In this document: one piece after another, positions 41,593 through 53,200 of the stretch
How the letters are laid out: each line of letters opens with the position of its first letter
Numbering within the stretch: the stretch's first letter is position 1
NCBI GenBank assembly: GCA_949358305.1
Contig: OX442314.1
Span: forward strand, 47,066,581-47,130,580
Direction: 5' to 3'
DNA from: Strigamia acuminata
Taxonomy: Eukaryota; Arthropoda; Chilopoda; Geophilomorpha; Linotaeniidae
DNA length: 64,000 nucleotides
Program-made: the position numbers and the translations under genes
The notes under the pieces: model-generated
Told to the model about the DNA's origin: nothing
The model's input: the letters and a program-made list of their open reading frames with translations, nothing else
The model's database searches: none

Positions 41593-42764
41593 CTGTGCGA
41601 CGATAAGGCCAGCAGTTTTTGGGAGTTTTCCGGAACATTTCGAGACGAAACGAGTGCAGGACGTCGGCCGAGGTCGTTGCAGACACGAATCGCCGGCGAC
41701 GTGCGAAATAACTTCGCCAACTTTTTCAAATCGTCGGGATTGTGTGTGCGGACAGTACAACGGACTATTACGACAGTAAGCAGTGTCGAAATATTTATTT
41801 TCAGTGCGAAATAAGCACTTTTCCACGCCGTTACGAAGCAAATTTTCTTCGGCGGCCATTTTGGATTCGGCAGTGCAGCCGACGTAGCAACGACGTGTTT
41901 TCGGGCCGATACACGCCTAGACGCCAGCTTTTTGCCGAGACGACGATTATTCTCGCCGAAACAACGAGAATCAACGTCGATACGACGCATTTTCGCCCCG
42001 AATCAGGCGAAAATTACCGAAAACGATCGGAAATCAGCAGTGGATCGCCGGTGGAGAACAAATCCTCACCAGCGGCCATTTTTGTTTGGATTTTCATCGC
42101 CGTCGACGGTGGAAACCAATTTCGAGTGTCTCTGTACGCATAAGTCTGCGTACACGACAATATTTGACCGGAAAAGCCGTGTTTTGCACCCCGGAGTGCC
42201 ACACGAAGGCGCGGACGGGCGCGACGACGATTTTGGATCGTTTTTCCCCGCTTTGCACGGACGTGTGCGAGCGGTAGCGCGTCAGCCCCATTTCCGCGCA
42301 CCGATAACGTCTAAACAACGTTCTACGCTGGACGGAAGCGATTGCGACGATCGGATCCCGCAATCCGCCCATCTTAACAACGCAAAAGTGTATTTACCAT
42401 TTTGTCGTGAAACTTTGTTAATTTTAAGTTTTTGTTTTTGGTCCCCTCTTAGTATCGGTGCCACCCTACGTCCAGTCGGGCACGTGGCACTGTATTCTTG
42501 TCTGGGCTTGTTCACGGCCACCCAACCGATCCCGCGACCCTAGGAGGTCGGACGGAAGAGTTGGGGAACGACCAGTCAAGGTTTGATCGCCGCTCTTATA
42601 GCGGTTTGCCCACGGGTGGAATTGTTTTTTCGCCTTCATTTTTGGTGGGTGACAAGTGTGCACTGTGTGATTTGATTCTAGTGAAGTGTTTTGTGCGGAA
42701 TAATTTCCGAATTTAGTGATTTTTTCGTGCATCCTTCATTATTATTGTGCATTGTGTCGTCGTG
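41593..42764 (+). other. Copia 1 untranslated leader (1.17 kb)
   Basis: Long leader between PBS and the Gag-Pol start. Two CGGCCATTTT words (41853-41862 and about 42073-42082) are YY1/Pho-like. Open frames in it (for example 41932-42543) have no domain and several overlap in other frames, so I treat it as non-coding. Confidence 0.65.
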
Positions 42765-45700
42765 ATGTCAAAACACGACGACTATAAGGATATTAAGAAA
42801 CTCGACGGTACGAACTATGCTACGTGGTCGGTGCAGGTTCAGCTGCTCCTCAAATACAACGGTGTTTGGGGTCACGTGGATGGCACGGAGAAACAACCGC
42901 CTGACACCGCCACAGCCAAGGAGAAAAGAGACTTCAAAGTCCGGGAGGACAAAGCCATGTCAACCCTTTGCATGAGCTGCGCGGAACCTCAGCAAGTTAT
43001 TGCCGTCTCTTGTCCCACTGCTGCAAAAGTCTGGGAAGCGTTAAAAAACGCTTATCAACCGACGACGAGGGCACGCCGCGCTCGACTGCGCCGTGACTTT
43101 TTGAACATGAAAATGTTAGAAGGCGAGGAAATGCTCGTTTTCACGGGGCGAGTCGATCGGAAGGTCACGGAATTAAAAGACGTGAAAATCGACGTCTCCG
43201 ACGAGTTCCACGCTTTCCAGTATTTGGACCACTTACCCCCACAATATGAGAACATTAAACAGACAGCGTATCATTGGGAAGATGCTGACTTCACGGCTAA
43301 AAACGTGAAAGAGAGGTTGCTTGGCGAATACAATCGCCTTTACGAATCAAGCAACGAATTCGGTGTCCTAACTCAACAAATGGACAATACTGCATTATTT
43401 GCCAAGCAAAAATGGAAACCACGTGGGAAACCTTCAACAGCTACTGGGCCCTCACGGGGCACTTGTTTTAATTGTGGAGGGACGGGTCACTTCGCTAGAG
43501 AGTGCCCGTCGCCTCCAAAACAGCAAGGAGCTTTTGGGACTTTTCCTGCCGCTGCTGGTTCGCCGGCCCAATTAAATCGAGGAAGTGGACGTGGCAGGGG
43601 CCGTGGAAAAGGGCAACAGAGAGCAAATCTCACACAGCTGGACCCGTATGCGGATGAGCCCCACACTTTATACTCGGCAGTATTGGAGGAAAAACCTGCA
43701 CAGCCATTATCCCTTGTGTCGCACGGCAATTGTGATTCTCAATGGTACGTGGACACAGGGGCGACCGACCATTTCTCTTTCAACCGGAGTTGGTTCTCGG
43801 ACTTTAGACCGCTGTCTAACTTCAGCGTACAACAAGGTGAAGGCAAATCGAAAATCGAAGGAGTCGGCAATGTTGTCATCACCACGCTTTATGGAACCCG
43901 ACATAGGGACATTACTTTGAAGAATGTTTTCTTCGCACCCAATTTTCGGAAGAATCTCATCTCACTTGGACGCACCGATGAGGCTGGGATGTGCACATTT
44001 GTCAAAAATGGGGAAATGTTTATTTATAAAGATAAGATCGAGGAACCATCGATTACGGCAGTTCGAACTTCGAATAGATTGTATAAAGTTAACTGTCGTA
44101 TCGAGGTTGGGAATGTAAACACAGCTGCATTAACTGCGCAACAGAATGCGGCTGCTGTCCTCGACTTGATCAAATCATCTGTAAAGGATGAAAGATTTGT
44201 GCAACCGTTACTAACCATTTTAGACTATAAGAACGCATTACTAAAAAGTTTGAGTAAGTCGGATAAAGGGACGTCCGCAGCTAATTTGAGTGCGCAAGTG
44301 AGCGAGAAAACGTCAGCGCCTGCGGCGATTAATTTGCCGAAAGCGGGGAATGAGGTTCAGACACCTCCTGTGAATATTCCCCAAGCTAATGCGACAGCGA
44401 AAGCTAACGGCGGAAACGCCGATGATGTGAAAGTTAGAAACCAGGAGCGGCCCCAAACCATGGACACATGGCATTCGAGGATGGGCCATCTCAATGCTAA
44501 AGGCATTTCAAAATTAGAAAAGTCTGATGACGTATTTGGAATTAACCTGTCCACTAAGGAATTGTCTACCTGTGACGCATGTGCAACCGCCAAAAGCACG
44601 AGAGCAAGCTTTCCCCCTATAGTTGCGATTTCAACCAAAGGGATTTTAGACATTGTACACATGGATGTCTGGGGGAAATCACAGGGTCCTTCCTTAGGTG
44701 GGGCTAATTACTATTTTATTCTCGTGGACGACTATTCACGGTATATGTGGATAATTATGATGAAAACCAAAGGGGAGGTTTTGGGTCATTTCAAACGATG
44801 GCTAACTGAAGTGGAAAGAACGACTTCTAAGAAAGTCAAATGTATTAAGACTGATAATGGCGGGGAATTTATTTCTCGGGATTGGGACACTTACGCTTCC
44901 AAGATAGGATTAAAATGCATTCGAACAAATGCATATTCTCCGGAAATGAATTCCGTGGCTGAAAGGGCCAACCGTACAATTATTAGCGGGGTGAGGGCTT
45001 TGATGCTCGAGAACAGTTTCCCCTATCCCCTTTGGGCTGAATTGGCGACTTCTATCGTCTACTTAAAGAATAGGTTTCCTCACCAGGGGATTGAAGGCAA
45101 AACACCTTACTCGATATTTTTCAATAAGAAACTATCTTTACGACACATTAAATGCATTGGGTCGAAGACTTTTGTTCATGTTCCATCCCAGACTCGCAAA
45201 AGCAAATTGGAGGGTAGGGCATGGGCAGGAGCATTGGTTGGCTATGCCATCTCCACTAGGGGCTATAGGATCTGGGACCCTAAAACAAATCAAGTTTTTG
45301 CGTCAAAACACGTGCGGATCTTCGAGGACTCGTATTGGTACGAGATTGGGAAGAGATTACAGACTCCAGTTCGACAACCTCAAGGGGGATCCGAAGAATT
45401 TAAGAGTTTTGGCTACTCTTCCTCCGACACCGAGGAAGATGACGATGATTCCGTTGTCCCTGTTGGACAGCCACCACCCTTTATGCCACCTCCTATCCCA
45501 CCGCCCATTCCGCCCCCTATTCCACCTAGAACCCCAGGACCTGCTTTGAGACCAAATGTGCAGCGGACAATTGAGTTGCCTGCAATTGGAGTTGATCCTA
45601 TTGGGGATGATGAGGAAATTGGTGGGGCGCAGGGTATTGATGGAGATAATCCAGTTGAAGAAATTGGTGGGGCGAAGGGGGATGATGAAAATTTCTTAAA

Positions 45701-47591
45701 CGTTTATCCTGACGACGATGAGGATCCAGATCTGGCACCCCCTCCTGGGGTACAAACTCGTCGTGGTTCGGGTAAAAAGGGAAAGGTGAAAGAGAAAGAA
45801 ACCCCAGACCCAATGTTATTGCCGCTGGATATGACGAAATGGAGGAGAATCCAGTCTGTCCGGAAAGCCGGGGCAACGGCTGGAAAAGTTGACGTTGTTT
45901 ATTTCTCGCCCAATGATGACAAACTTAGAAGTCGAACTGATGTTGCACGGTGGTGCGATGGAGAAGGTTACGCATACGATCCGAACCTTTTCGACTTCAA
46001 AACGTTAGAAGGGGAGGAACCCTTACCTTTTGCGGGGTTTTGTGCAATTGAGCCCGACACCTACGAGGAGGCGATCGAGGGCATTAACAAACCCTACTGG
46101 GAAGGGGCGATGAAGGACGAGATTGACATTTTTGATGAACGAGAAGTCTATCGTGAAATTGACAAGCCTAAAGACGTACAGCTTTTGGGGACAAAATGGA
46201 TATATAAGATGAAACGCGATCACACCGGAGCAATTCAACGCTACCGGGCCCGATTGGTGGCCCAAGGGTTTAAACAGAGGCCCGGAATTGACTTTACGGA
46301 GGTATTTTCCCCCGTTGTCAATTTCGTCCTCGTTATCGTGTTCTTCTGCACTCTGGTAGTGCTTAAGGGCTGGCGTGACGTGCACATCGATATTAAGGCC
46401 GCCTACCTCTATGGCGACCTCGATACAGTGCAATATTGTGAAGTCCCCAAGGGTTACAGGACAGCGAAAAACCGACATAAGTGTTGGATGCTGCTGAAGG
46501 CCTTATATGGCCTTCATCAGAGCGGACGAATGTGGTACCAAGCGCTCCACGATTGTCTGCTCCAATTGGGATTTGAGCCAATGCTAGGACTGAACTGTGT
46601 CTATTCTCTGGACAACGAAGCAGTAATCATTTTCTACGTCGACGATATCGTACTCTTTTCAAGAGACGATTACGTCGAAAAATGCGTCCTGAAATGGATT
46701 CGCGGTTTCTTCGACATTGTTGATTTGGGTCCGGTGACCCTATTGTTGGGCATCGAATTCGACAGATCCGGGGGGCGAGTCCGTATTCACCAGAGAAAGT
46801 ACATAGAAAAGCTGTGTAAGATGTATGGAGTGGATCCGTGTCACCGTGTGCGAGTGCCAGTGACCCCTGGCACAATGATCCAGCAAGTTAAAGAGGGTGA
46901 ACGGGTGAACACGGTATTTCCGTACAGGAACTTGGTCGGGAGTCTCCTTTTTATTGCGAGCAGGACTAGGCCTGATATCCTCTTTTCGGTTATAGTCCTC
47001 TCGCAATACAATGAAAAACATTCGGCGCGTCATGTTGGAATGCTGATGCAGGTATTGCGATATTTAGGGAACACACCAAACTATGCCATCGATTTATCGA
47101 ATTGTAGGAATGATTCCCTTACTGTCTACACTGACGCGTCTTTCGCCCTAGACCAAGACAAGAGAAGAAGCTTTGGGGGCCATATAGTGTACCTAGGGGG
47201 GGTTCCAATCTCATGGAACTGCCATAAGCAGACAATGACCTCCCTGTCGATCATGGAGAGTGAATTTCTGGCCGTGGTCGATGGGGTGAAGGATATTATA
47301 TGGCTTCACCGACTGTACGACGCAGACATTATGTTTTGTGTCGAACGCGCAACCCCGTGCGTATATGCCGACAGTATGCCGGCGATTCAGTATACGAAAA
47401 ATAGAATAGAAAACCGCGCTAATAAACATATAGATGTCAAACTGCATTTCGTCCGTGACTGGTTCGAAAAAGGAACGTTTTCTATTAGACACATCGCCGG
47501 GGTTCTGAACGTGGCAGATATTTTAACCAAATGGTTAGCGAAACCAAGGTTAAACACTCTTTGCGAACACATTTTTGTTATGGACAAATAG
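42765..47591 (+). CDS. Copia Gag-Pol polyprotein, copy 1
   Basis: 1,608 residues from the ATG at 42765. Order: Gag (UBN2-like, residues 1-210); CCHC knuckle CFNCGGTGHFAREC at 234-247; Gly/Arg-rich GRGRGRGKG stretch; aspartic protease with VDTGAT (Asp 330); integrase zinc ligands H570/H575/C603/C606; integrase triad D634, D697, E733 with 35 residues between the last two; an acidic, proline-rich linker (about 885-1000); reverse transcriptase with D1209 and YVDD at 1291-1294; RNase H with D1457, E1498 and D1536. Every catalytic residue I looked for is present. Gag and Pol are one frame, as in many copia elements, so particle stoichiometry must be set by other means. It is identical in translation to copy 2. 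Confidence 0.95.
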   Translation: MSKHDDYKDIKKLDGTNYATWSVQVQLLLKYNGVWGHVDGTEKQPPDTATAKEKRDFKVREDKAMSTLCMSCAEPQQVIAVSCPTAAKVWEALKNAYQPTTRARRARLRRDFLNMKMLEGEEMLVFTGRVDRKVTELKDVKIDVSDEFHAFQYLDHLPPQYENIKQTAYHWEDADFTAKNVKERLLGEYNRLYESSNEFGVLTQQMDNTALFAKQKWKPRGKPSTATGPSRGTCFNCGGTGHFARECPSPPKQQGAFGTFPAAAGSPAQLNRGSGRGRGRGKGQQRANLTQLDPYADEPHTLYSAVLEEKPAQPLSLVSHGNCDSQWYVDTGATDHFSFNRSWFSDFRPLSNFSVQQGEGKSKIEGVGNVVITTLYGTRHRDITLKNVFFAPNFRKNLISLGRTDEAGMCTFVKNGEMFIYKDKIEEPSITAVRTSNRLYKVNCRIEVGNVNTAALTAQQNAAAVLDLIKSSVKDERFVQPLLTILDYKNALLKSLSKSDKGTSAANLSAQVSEKTSAPAAINLPKAGNEVQTPPVNIPQANATAKANGGNADDVKVRNQERPQTMDTWHSRMGHLNAKGISKLEKSDDVFGINLSTKELSTCDACATAKSTRASFPPIVAISTKGILDIVHMDVWGKSQGPSLGGANYYFILVDDYSRYMWIIMMKTKGEVLGHFKRWLTEVERTTSKKVKCIKTDNGGEFISRDWDTYASKIGLKCIRTNAYSPEMNSVAERANRTIISGVRALMLENSFPYPLWAELATSIVYLKNRFPHQGIEGKTPYSIFFNKKLSLRHIKCIGSKTFVHVPSQTRKSKLEGRAWAGALVGYAISTRGYRIWDPKTNQVFASKHVRIFEDSYWYEIGKRLQTPVRQPQGGSEEFKSFGYSSSDTEEDDDDSVVPVGQPPPFMPPPIPPPIPPPIPPRTPGPALRPNVQRTIELPAIGVDPIGDDEEIGGAQGIDGDNPVEEIGGAKGDDENFLNVYPDDDEDPDLAPPPGVQTRRGSGKKGKVKEKETPDPMLLPLDMTKWRRIQSVRKAGATAGKVDVVYFSPNDDKLRSRTDVARWCDGEGYAYDPNLFDFKTLEGEEPLPFAGFCAIEPDTYEEAIEGINKPYWEGAMKDEIDIFDEREVYREIDKPKDVQLLGTKWIYKMKRDHTGAIQRYRARLVAQGFKQRPGIDFTEVFSPVVNFVLVIVFFCTLVVLKGWRDVHIDIKAAYLYGDLDTVQYCEVPKGYRTAKNRHKCWMLLKALYGLHQSGRMWYQALHDCLLQLGFEPMLGLNCVYSLDNEAVIIFYVDDIVLFSRDDYVEKCVLKWIRGFFDIVDLGPVTLLLGIEFDRSGGRVRIHQRKYIEKLCKMYGVDPCHRVRVPVTPGTMIQQVKEGERVNTVFPYRNLVGSLLFIASRTRPDILFSVIVLSQYNEKHSARHVGMLMQVLRYLGNTPNYAIDLSNCRNDSLTVYTDASFALDQDKRRSFGGHIVYLGGVPISWNCHKQTMTSLSIMESEFLAVVDGVKDIIWLHRLYDADIMFCVERATPCVYADSMPAIQYTKNRIENRANKHIDVKLHFVRDWFEKGTFSIRHIAGVLNVADILTKWLAKPRLNTLCEHIFVMDK

Positions 47592-47595
47592 TTTA

Positions 47596-47609
47596 AGCAA
47601 AGGGGGATT
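47596..47609 (+). other. Copia 1 polypurine tract
   Basis: AGCAAAGGGGGATT immediately before the right LTR, the expected primer site for plus-strand synthesis. Confidence 0.8.
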
Positions 47610-48093
47610 TGTTGGGTTGCAAACCCATTTTGTAGTGCTTAAATATTTGTTCCTGTGTTACGTGATTTATTGGTTACACAATTTCCGAGTATGTGTAACA
47701 AGTGTGTTGTAAATTAATGTCCCGATCCAGTGTTCAACCGATAATGATTTTTATCAATGCTTGTTATGTACCGCGGTTGAATATTCTCTCCTTTACAGCA
47801 CACGTCCCTGATGTCGTCTGCTTGAAAAAGCGATTTGTGTTTTATCCTTTTTCCTTGGTTTATCGATTATTAATGTCGGTGTTTTTTTTTTTTACTTGCG
47901 ATTGTAAAGGACAAATCATTGGAAACTTGACAATGATTTATCCTATGTTGTTAGAGAGTGCAAATAGCCTCTAACCGTGTATCACCTGATATTCTCACGA
48001 ATTAAAGATGGCGCACGCATGTCGGTTTCGCGCACCGTTTCAACTGATGTTTCTTTTGATTTCGTTTGCAGAATTGCCGGGAATAACCCCACA
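47610..48093 (+). repeat. Copia 1 3' LTR
   Basis: 484 bp, TGTTGGG to CCCACA; the translated frame in it is identical to those of the other three copia LTRs in the window. It is followed by ACGAT and satellite sequence. Confidence 0.93.
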
Positions 48094-48573
48094 ACGATCC
48101 CGCAACGGCCCGCACGGGCCGTTAACGGCCCGTTAACGGCCCGTTAACGGCCCGTTAACGGGGCAAAACCGAAAACAGGATTCGAGATTAATGTCTATGA
48201 ATGTTGTACGCGTTTTCACGTACGTGTTGTCGGTTGTTGATTTTTTCGATTTACGCCGTAACGGCCCGTTAACGGCCCGTTAACGGCCCGTCAACGGCCC
48301 GTCAACGGCCCGCAACGGCCCGCACGGGCCGTTAACGGGCCGTCGACGATCCCGTCACGATCCCGCAACGGCCCGCACGGGCCGTTAACGGGCCGCTGAC
48401 GGTCCCGTCACGATCCCGCAACGGCCCGCACGGGCCGTTAACGGGCCGTCGACGATCCCGTCACGATCCCGCAACGGCCCGCACGGGCCGTTAACGGGCC
48501 GCTGACGGTCCCGTCACGATCCCGCAACGGCCCGCACGGGCCGTTAACGGGCCGTCGACGGTCCCGTCACGAT
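48094..48573 (+). repeat. Chimeric satellite segment between the two copia copies
   Basis: 480 bp starting and ending in ACGAT. It carries a type-2 marker (at 48174) but is followed by the array that normally follows a type-1 marker. To the left of 48253 it matches the DNA right of copia 2; to the right of 48418 it matches the DNA left of copia 1. The switch lies in the identical 166 bp between. Confidence 0.85.
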
Positions 48574-49056
48574 TGTTGGGTTGCAAACCCATTTTGTAGT
48601 GCTTAAATATTTGTTCCTGTGTTACGTGATTTATTGGTTACACAATTTCCGAGTATGTGTAACAAGTGTGTTGTAAATTAATGTCCCGATCCAGTGTTCA
48701 ACCGATAATGATTTTTATCAATGCTTGTTATGTACCGCGGTTGAATATTCTCTCCTTTACAGCACACGTCCCTGATGTCGTCTGCTTGAAAAAGCGATTT
48801 GTGTTTTATCCTTTTTCCTTGGTTTATCGATTATTAATGTCGGTGTTTTTTTTTTTTACTTGCGATTGTAAAGGACAAATCATTGGAAACTTGACAATGA
48901 TTTATCCTATGTTGTTAGAGAGTGCAAATAGCCTCTAACCGTGTATCACCTGATATTCTCACGAATTAAAGATGGCGCACGCATGTCGGTTTCGCGCACC
49001 GTTTCAACTGATGTTTCTTTTGATTTCGTTTGCAGAATTGCCGGGAATAACCCCAC
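48574..49056 (+). repeat. Copia 2 5' LTR
   Basis: Same ends and internal frame as the copia 1 LTRs. The PBS follows at 49060-49071. Confidence 0.93.
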
Positions 49057-49059
49057 GAG

Positions 49060-49071
49060 TGGTAGCAGAGG
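49060..49071 (+). other. Copia 2 primer-binding site (tRNA-iMet)
   Basis: TGGTAGCAGAGG, as in copy 1. The 1.17-kb leader 49072-50243 follows. Confidence 0.85.
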
Positions 49072-50243
49072 CTGTGCGACGATAAGGCCAGCAGTTTTTG
49101 GGAGTTTTCCGGAACATTTCGAGACGAAACGAGTGCAGGACGTCGGCCGAGGTCGTTGCAGACACGAATCGCCGGCGACGTGCGAAATAACTTCGCCAAC
49201 TTTTTCAAATCGTCGGGATTGTGTGTGCGGACAGTACAACGGACTATTACGACAGTAAGCAGTGTCGAAATATTTATTTTCAGTGCGAAATAAGCACTTT
49301 TCCACGCCGTTACGAAGCAAATTTTCTTCGGCGGCCATTTTGGATTCGGCAGTGCAGCCGACGTAGCAACGACGTGTTTTCGGGCCGATACACGCCTAGA
49401 CGCCAGCTTTTTGCCGAGACGACGATTATTCTCGCCGAAACAACGAGAATCAACGTCGATACGACGCATTTTCGCCCCGAATCAGGCGAAAATTACCGAA
49501 AACGATCGGAAATCAGCAGTGGATCGCCGGTGGAGAACAAATCCTCACCAGCGGCCATTTTTGTTTGGATTTTCATCGCCGTCGACGGTGGAAACCAATT
49601 TCGAGTGTCTCTGTACGCATAAGTCTGCGTACACGACAATATTTGACCGGAAAAGCCGTGTTTTGCACCCCGGAGTGCCACACGAAGGCGCGGACGGGCG
49701 CGACGACGATTTTGGATCGTTTTTCCCCGCTTTGCACGGACGTGTGCGAGCGGTAGCGCGTCAGCCCCATTTCCGCGCACCGATAACGTCTAAACAACGT
49801 TCTACGCTGGACGGAAGCGATTGCGACGATCGGATCCCGCAATCCGCCCATCTTAACAACGCAAAAGTGTATTTACCATTTTGTCGTGAAACTTTGTTAA
49901 TTTTAAGTTTTTGTTTTTGGTCCCCTCTTAGTATCGGTGCCACCCTACGTCCAGTCGGGCACGTGGCACTGTATTCTTGTCTGGGCTTGTTCACGGCCAC
50001 CCAACCGATCCCGCGACCCTAGGAGGTCGGACGGAAGAGTTGGGGAACGACCAGTCAAGGTTTGATCGCCGCTCTTATAGCGGTTTGCCCACGGGTGGAA
50101 TTGTTTTTTCGCCTTCATTTTTGGTGGGTGACAAGTGTGCACTGTGTGATTTGATTCTAGTGAAGTGTTTTGTGCGGAATAATTTCCGAATTTAGTGATT
50201 TTTTCGTGCATCCTTCATTATTATTGTGCATTGTGTCGTCGTG

Positions 50244-53200
50244 ATGTCAAAACACGACGACTATAAGGATATTAAGAAACTCGACGGTACGAACTATGCT
50301 ACGTGGTCGGTGCAGGTTCAGCTGCTCCTCAAATACAACGGTGTTTGGGGTCACGTGGATGGCACGGAGAAACAACCGCCTGACACCGCCACAGCCAAGG
50401 AGAAAAGAGACTTCAAAGTCCGGGAGGACAAAGCCATGTCAACCCTTTGCATGAGCTGCGCGGAACCTCAGCAAGTTATTGCCGTCTCTTGTCCCACTGC
50501 TGCAAAAGTCTGGGAAGCGTTAAAAAACGCTTATCAACCGACGACGAGGGCACGCCGCGCTCGACTGCGCCGTGACTTTTTGAACATGAAAATGTTAGAA
50601 GGCGAGGAAATGCTCGTTTTCACGGGGCGAGTCGATCGGAAGGTCACGGAATTAAAAGACGTGAAAATCGACGTCTCCGACGAGTTCCACGCTTTCCAGT
50701 ATTTGGACCACTTACCCCCACAATATGAGAACATTAAACAGACAGCGTATCATTGGGAAGATGCTGACTTCACGGCTAAAAACGTGAAAGAGAGGTTGCT
50801 TGGCGAATACAATCGCCTTTACGAATCAAGCAACGAATTCGGTGTCCTAACTCAACAAATGGACAATACTGCATTATTTGCCAAGCAAAAATGGAAACCA
50901 CGTGGGAAACCTTCAACAGCTACTGGGCCCTCACGGGGCACTTGTTTTAATTGTGGAGGGACGGGTCACTTCGCTAGAGAGTGCCCGTCGCCTCCAAAAC
51001 AGCAAGGAGCTTTTGGGACTTTTCCTGCCGCTGCTGGTTCGCCGGCCCAATTAAATCGAGGAAGTGGACGTGGCAGGGGCCGTGGAAAAGGGCAACAGAG
51101 AGCAAATCTCACACAGCTGGACCCGTATGCGGATGAGCCCCACACTTTATACTCGGCAGTATTGGAGGAAAAACCTGCACAGCCATTATCCCTTGTGTCG
51201 CACGGCAATTGTGATTCTCAATGGTACGTGGACACAGGGGCGACCGACCATTTCTCTTTCAACCGGAGTTGGTTCTCGGACTTTAGACCGCTGTCTAACT
51301 TCAGCGTACAACAAGGTGAAGGCAAATCGAAAATCGAAGGAGTCGGCAATGTTGTCATCACCACGCTTTATGGAACCCGACATAGGGACATTACTTTGAA
51401 GAATGTTTTCTTCGCACCCAATTTTCGGAAGAATCTCATCTCACTTGGACGCACCGATGAGGCTGGGATGTGCACATTTGTCAAAAATGGGGAAATGTTT
51501 ATTTATAAAGATAAGATCGAGGAACCATCGATTACGGCAGTTCGAACTTCGAATAGATTGTATAAAGTTAACTGTCGTATCGAGGTTGGGAATGTAAACA
51601 CAGCTGCATTAACTGCGCAACAGAATGCGGCTGCTGTCCTCGACTTGATCAAATCATCTGTAAAGGATGAAAGATTTGTGCAACCGTTACTAACCATTTT
51701 AGACTATAAGAACGCATTACTAAAAAGTTTGAGTAAGTCGGATAAAGGGACGTCCGCAGCTAATTTGAGTGCGCAAGTGAGCGAGAAAACGTCAGCGCCT
51801 GCGGCGATTAATTTGCCGAAAGCGGGGAATGAGGTTCAGACACCTCCTGTGAATATTCCCCAAGCTAATGCGACAGCGAAAGCTAACGGCGGAAACGCCG
51901 ATGATGTGAAAGTTAGAAACCAGGAGCGGCCCCAAACCATGGACACATGGCATTCGAGGATGGGCCATCTCAATGCTAAAGGCATTTCAAAATTAGAAAA
52001 GTCTGATGACGTATTTGGAATTAACCTGTCCACTAAGGAATTGTCTACCTGTGACGCATGTGCAACCGCCAAAAGCACGAGAGCAAGCTTTCCCCCTATA
52101 GTTGCGATTTCAACCAAAGGGATTTTAGACATTGTACACATGGATGTCTGGGGGAAATCACAGGGTCCTTCCTTAGGTGGGGCTAATTACTATTTTATTC
52201 TCGTGGACGACTATTCACGGTATATGTGGATAATTATGATGAAAACCAAAGGGGAGGTTTTGGGTCATTTCAAACGATGGCTAACTGAAGTGGAAAGAAC
52301 GACTTCTAAGAAAGTCAAATGTATTAAGACTGATAATGGCGGGGAATTTATTTCTCGGGATTGGGACACTTACGCTTCCAAGATAGGATTAAAATGCATT
52401 CGAACAAATGCATATTCTCCGGAAATGAATTCCGTGGCTGAAAGGGCCAACCGTACAATTATTAGCGGGGTGAGGGCTTTGATGCTCGAGAACAGTTTCC
52501 CCTATCCCCTTTGGGCTGAATTGGCGACTTCTATCGTCTACTTAAAGAATAGGTTTCCTCACCAGGGGATTGAAGGCAAAACACCTTACTCGATATTTTT
52601 CAATAAGAAACTATCTTTACGACACATTAAATGCATTGGGTCGAAGACTTTTGTTCATGTTCCATCCCAGACTCGCAAAAGCAAATTGGAGGGTAGGGCA
52701 TGGGCAGGAGCATTGGTTGGCTATGCCATCTCCACTAGGGGCTATAGGATCTGGGACCCTAAAACAAATCAAGTTTTTGCGTCAAAACACGTGCGGATCT
52801 TCGAGGACTCGTATTGGTACGAGATTGGGAAGAGATTACAGACTCCAGTTCGACAACCTCAAGGGGGATCCGAAGAATTTAAGAGTTTTGGCTACTCTTC
52901 CTCCGACACCGAGGAAGATGACGATGATTCCGTTGTCCCTGTTGGACAGCCACCACCCTTTATGCCACCTCCTATCCCACCGCCCATTCCGCCCCCTATT
53001 CCACCTAGAACCCCAGGACCTGCTTTGAGACCAAATGTGCAGCGGACAATTGAGTTGCCTGCAATTGGAGTTGATCCTATTGGGGATGATGAGGAAATTG
53101 GTGGGGCGCAGGGTATTGATGGAGATAATCCAGTTGAAGAAATTGGTGGGGCGAAGGGGGATGATGAAAATTTCTTAAACGTTTATCCTGACGACGATGA

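Larger units (their letters stand above)
41095..48093 (+). mobile_element. Ty1/copia LTR retrotransposon, copy 1 (6,999 bp)
   Basis: LTRs of about 484 bp, tRNA-iMet-type PBS, a single Gag-Pol frame with integrase before reverse transcriptase (the copia order), a polypurine tract and a 5-bp target-site duplication ACGAT. LTRs match apart from the last base (CCCAC followed by G in the left, CCCACA in the right). The frame is intact, so the element is young and potentially autonomous. Confidence 0.95.

Noticed and set aside
41932-42543. 203-residue frame in the copia leader
   Set aside because: Several frames overlap on both strands, none has a Gag or accessory-protein motif, and the region lies between PBS and the true Gag-Pol start.
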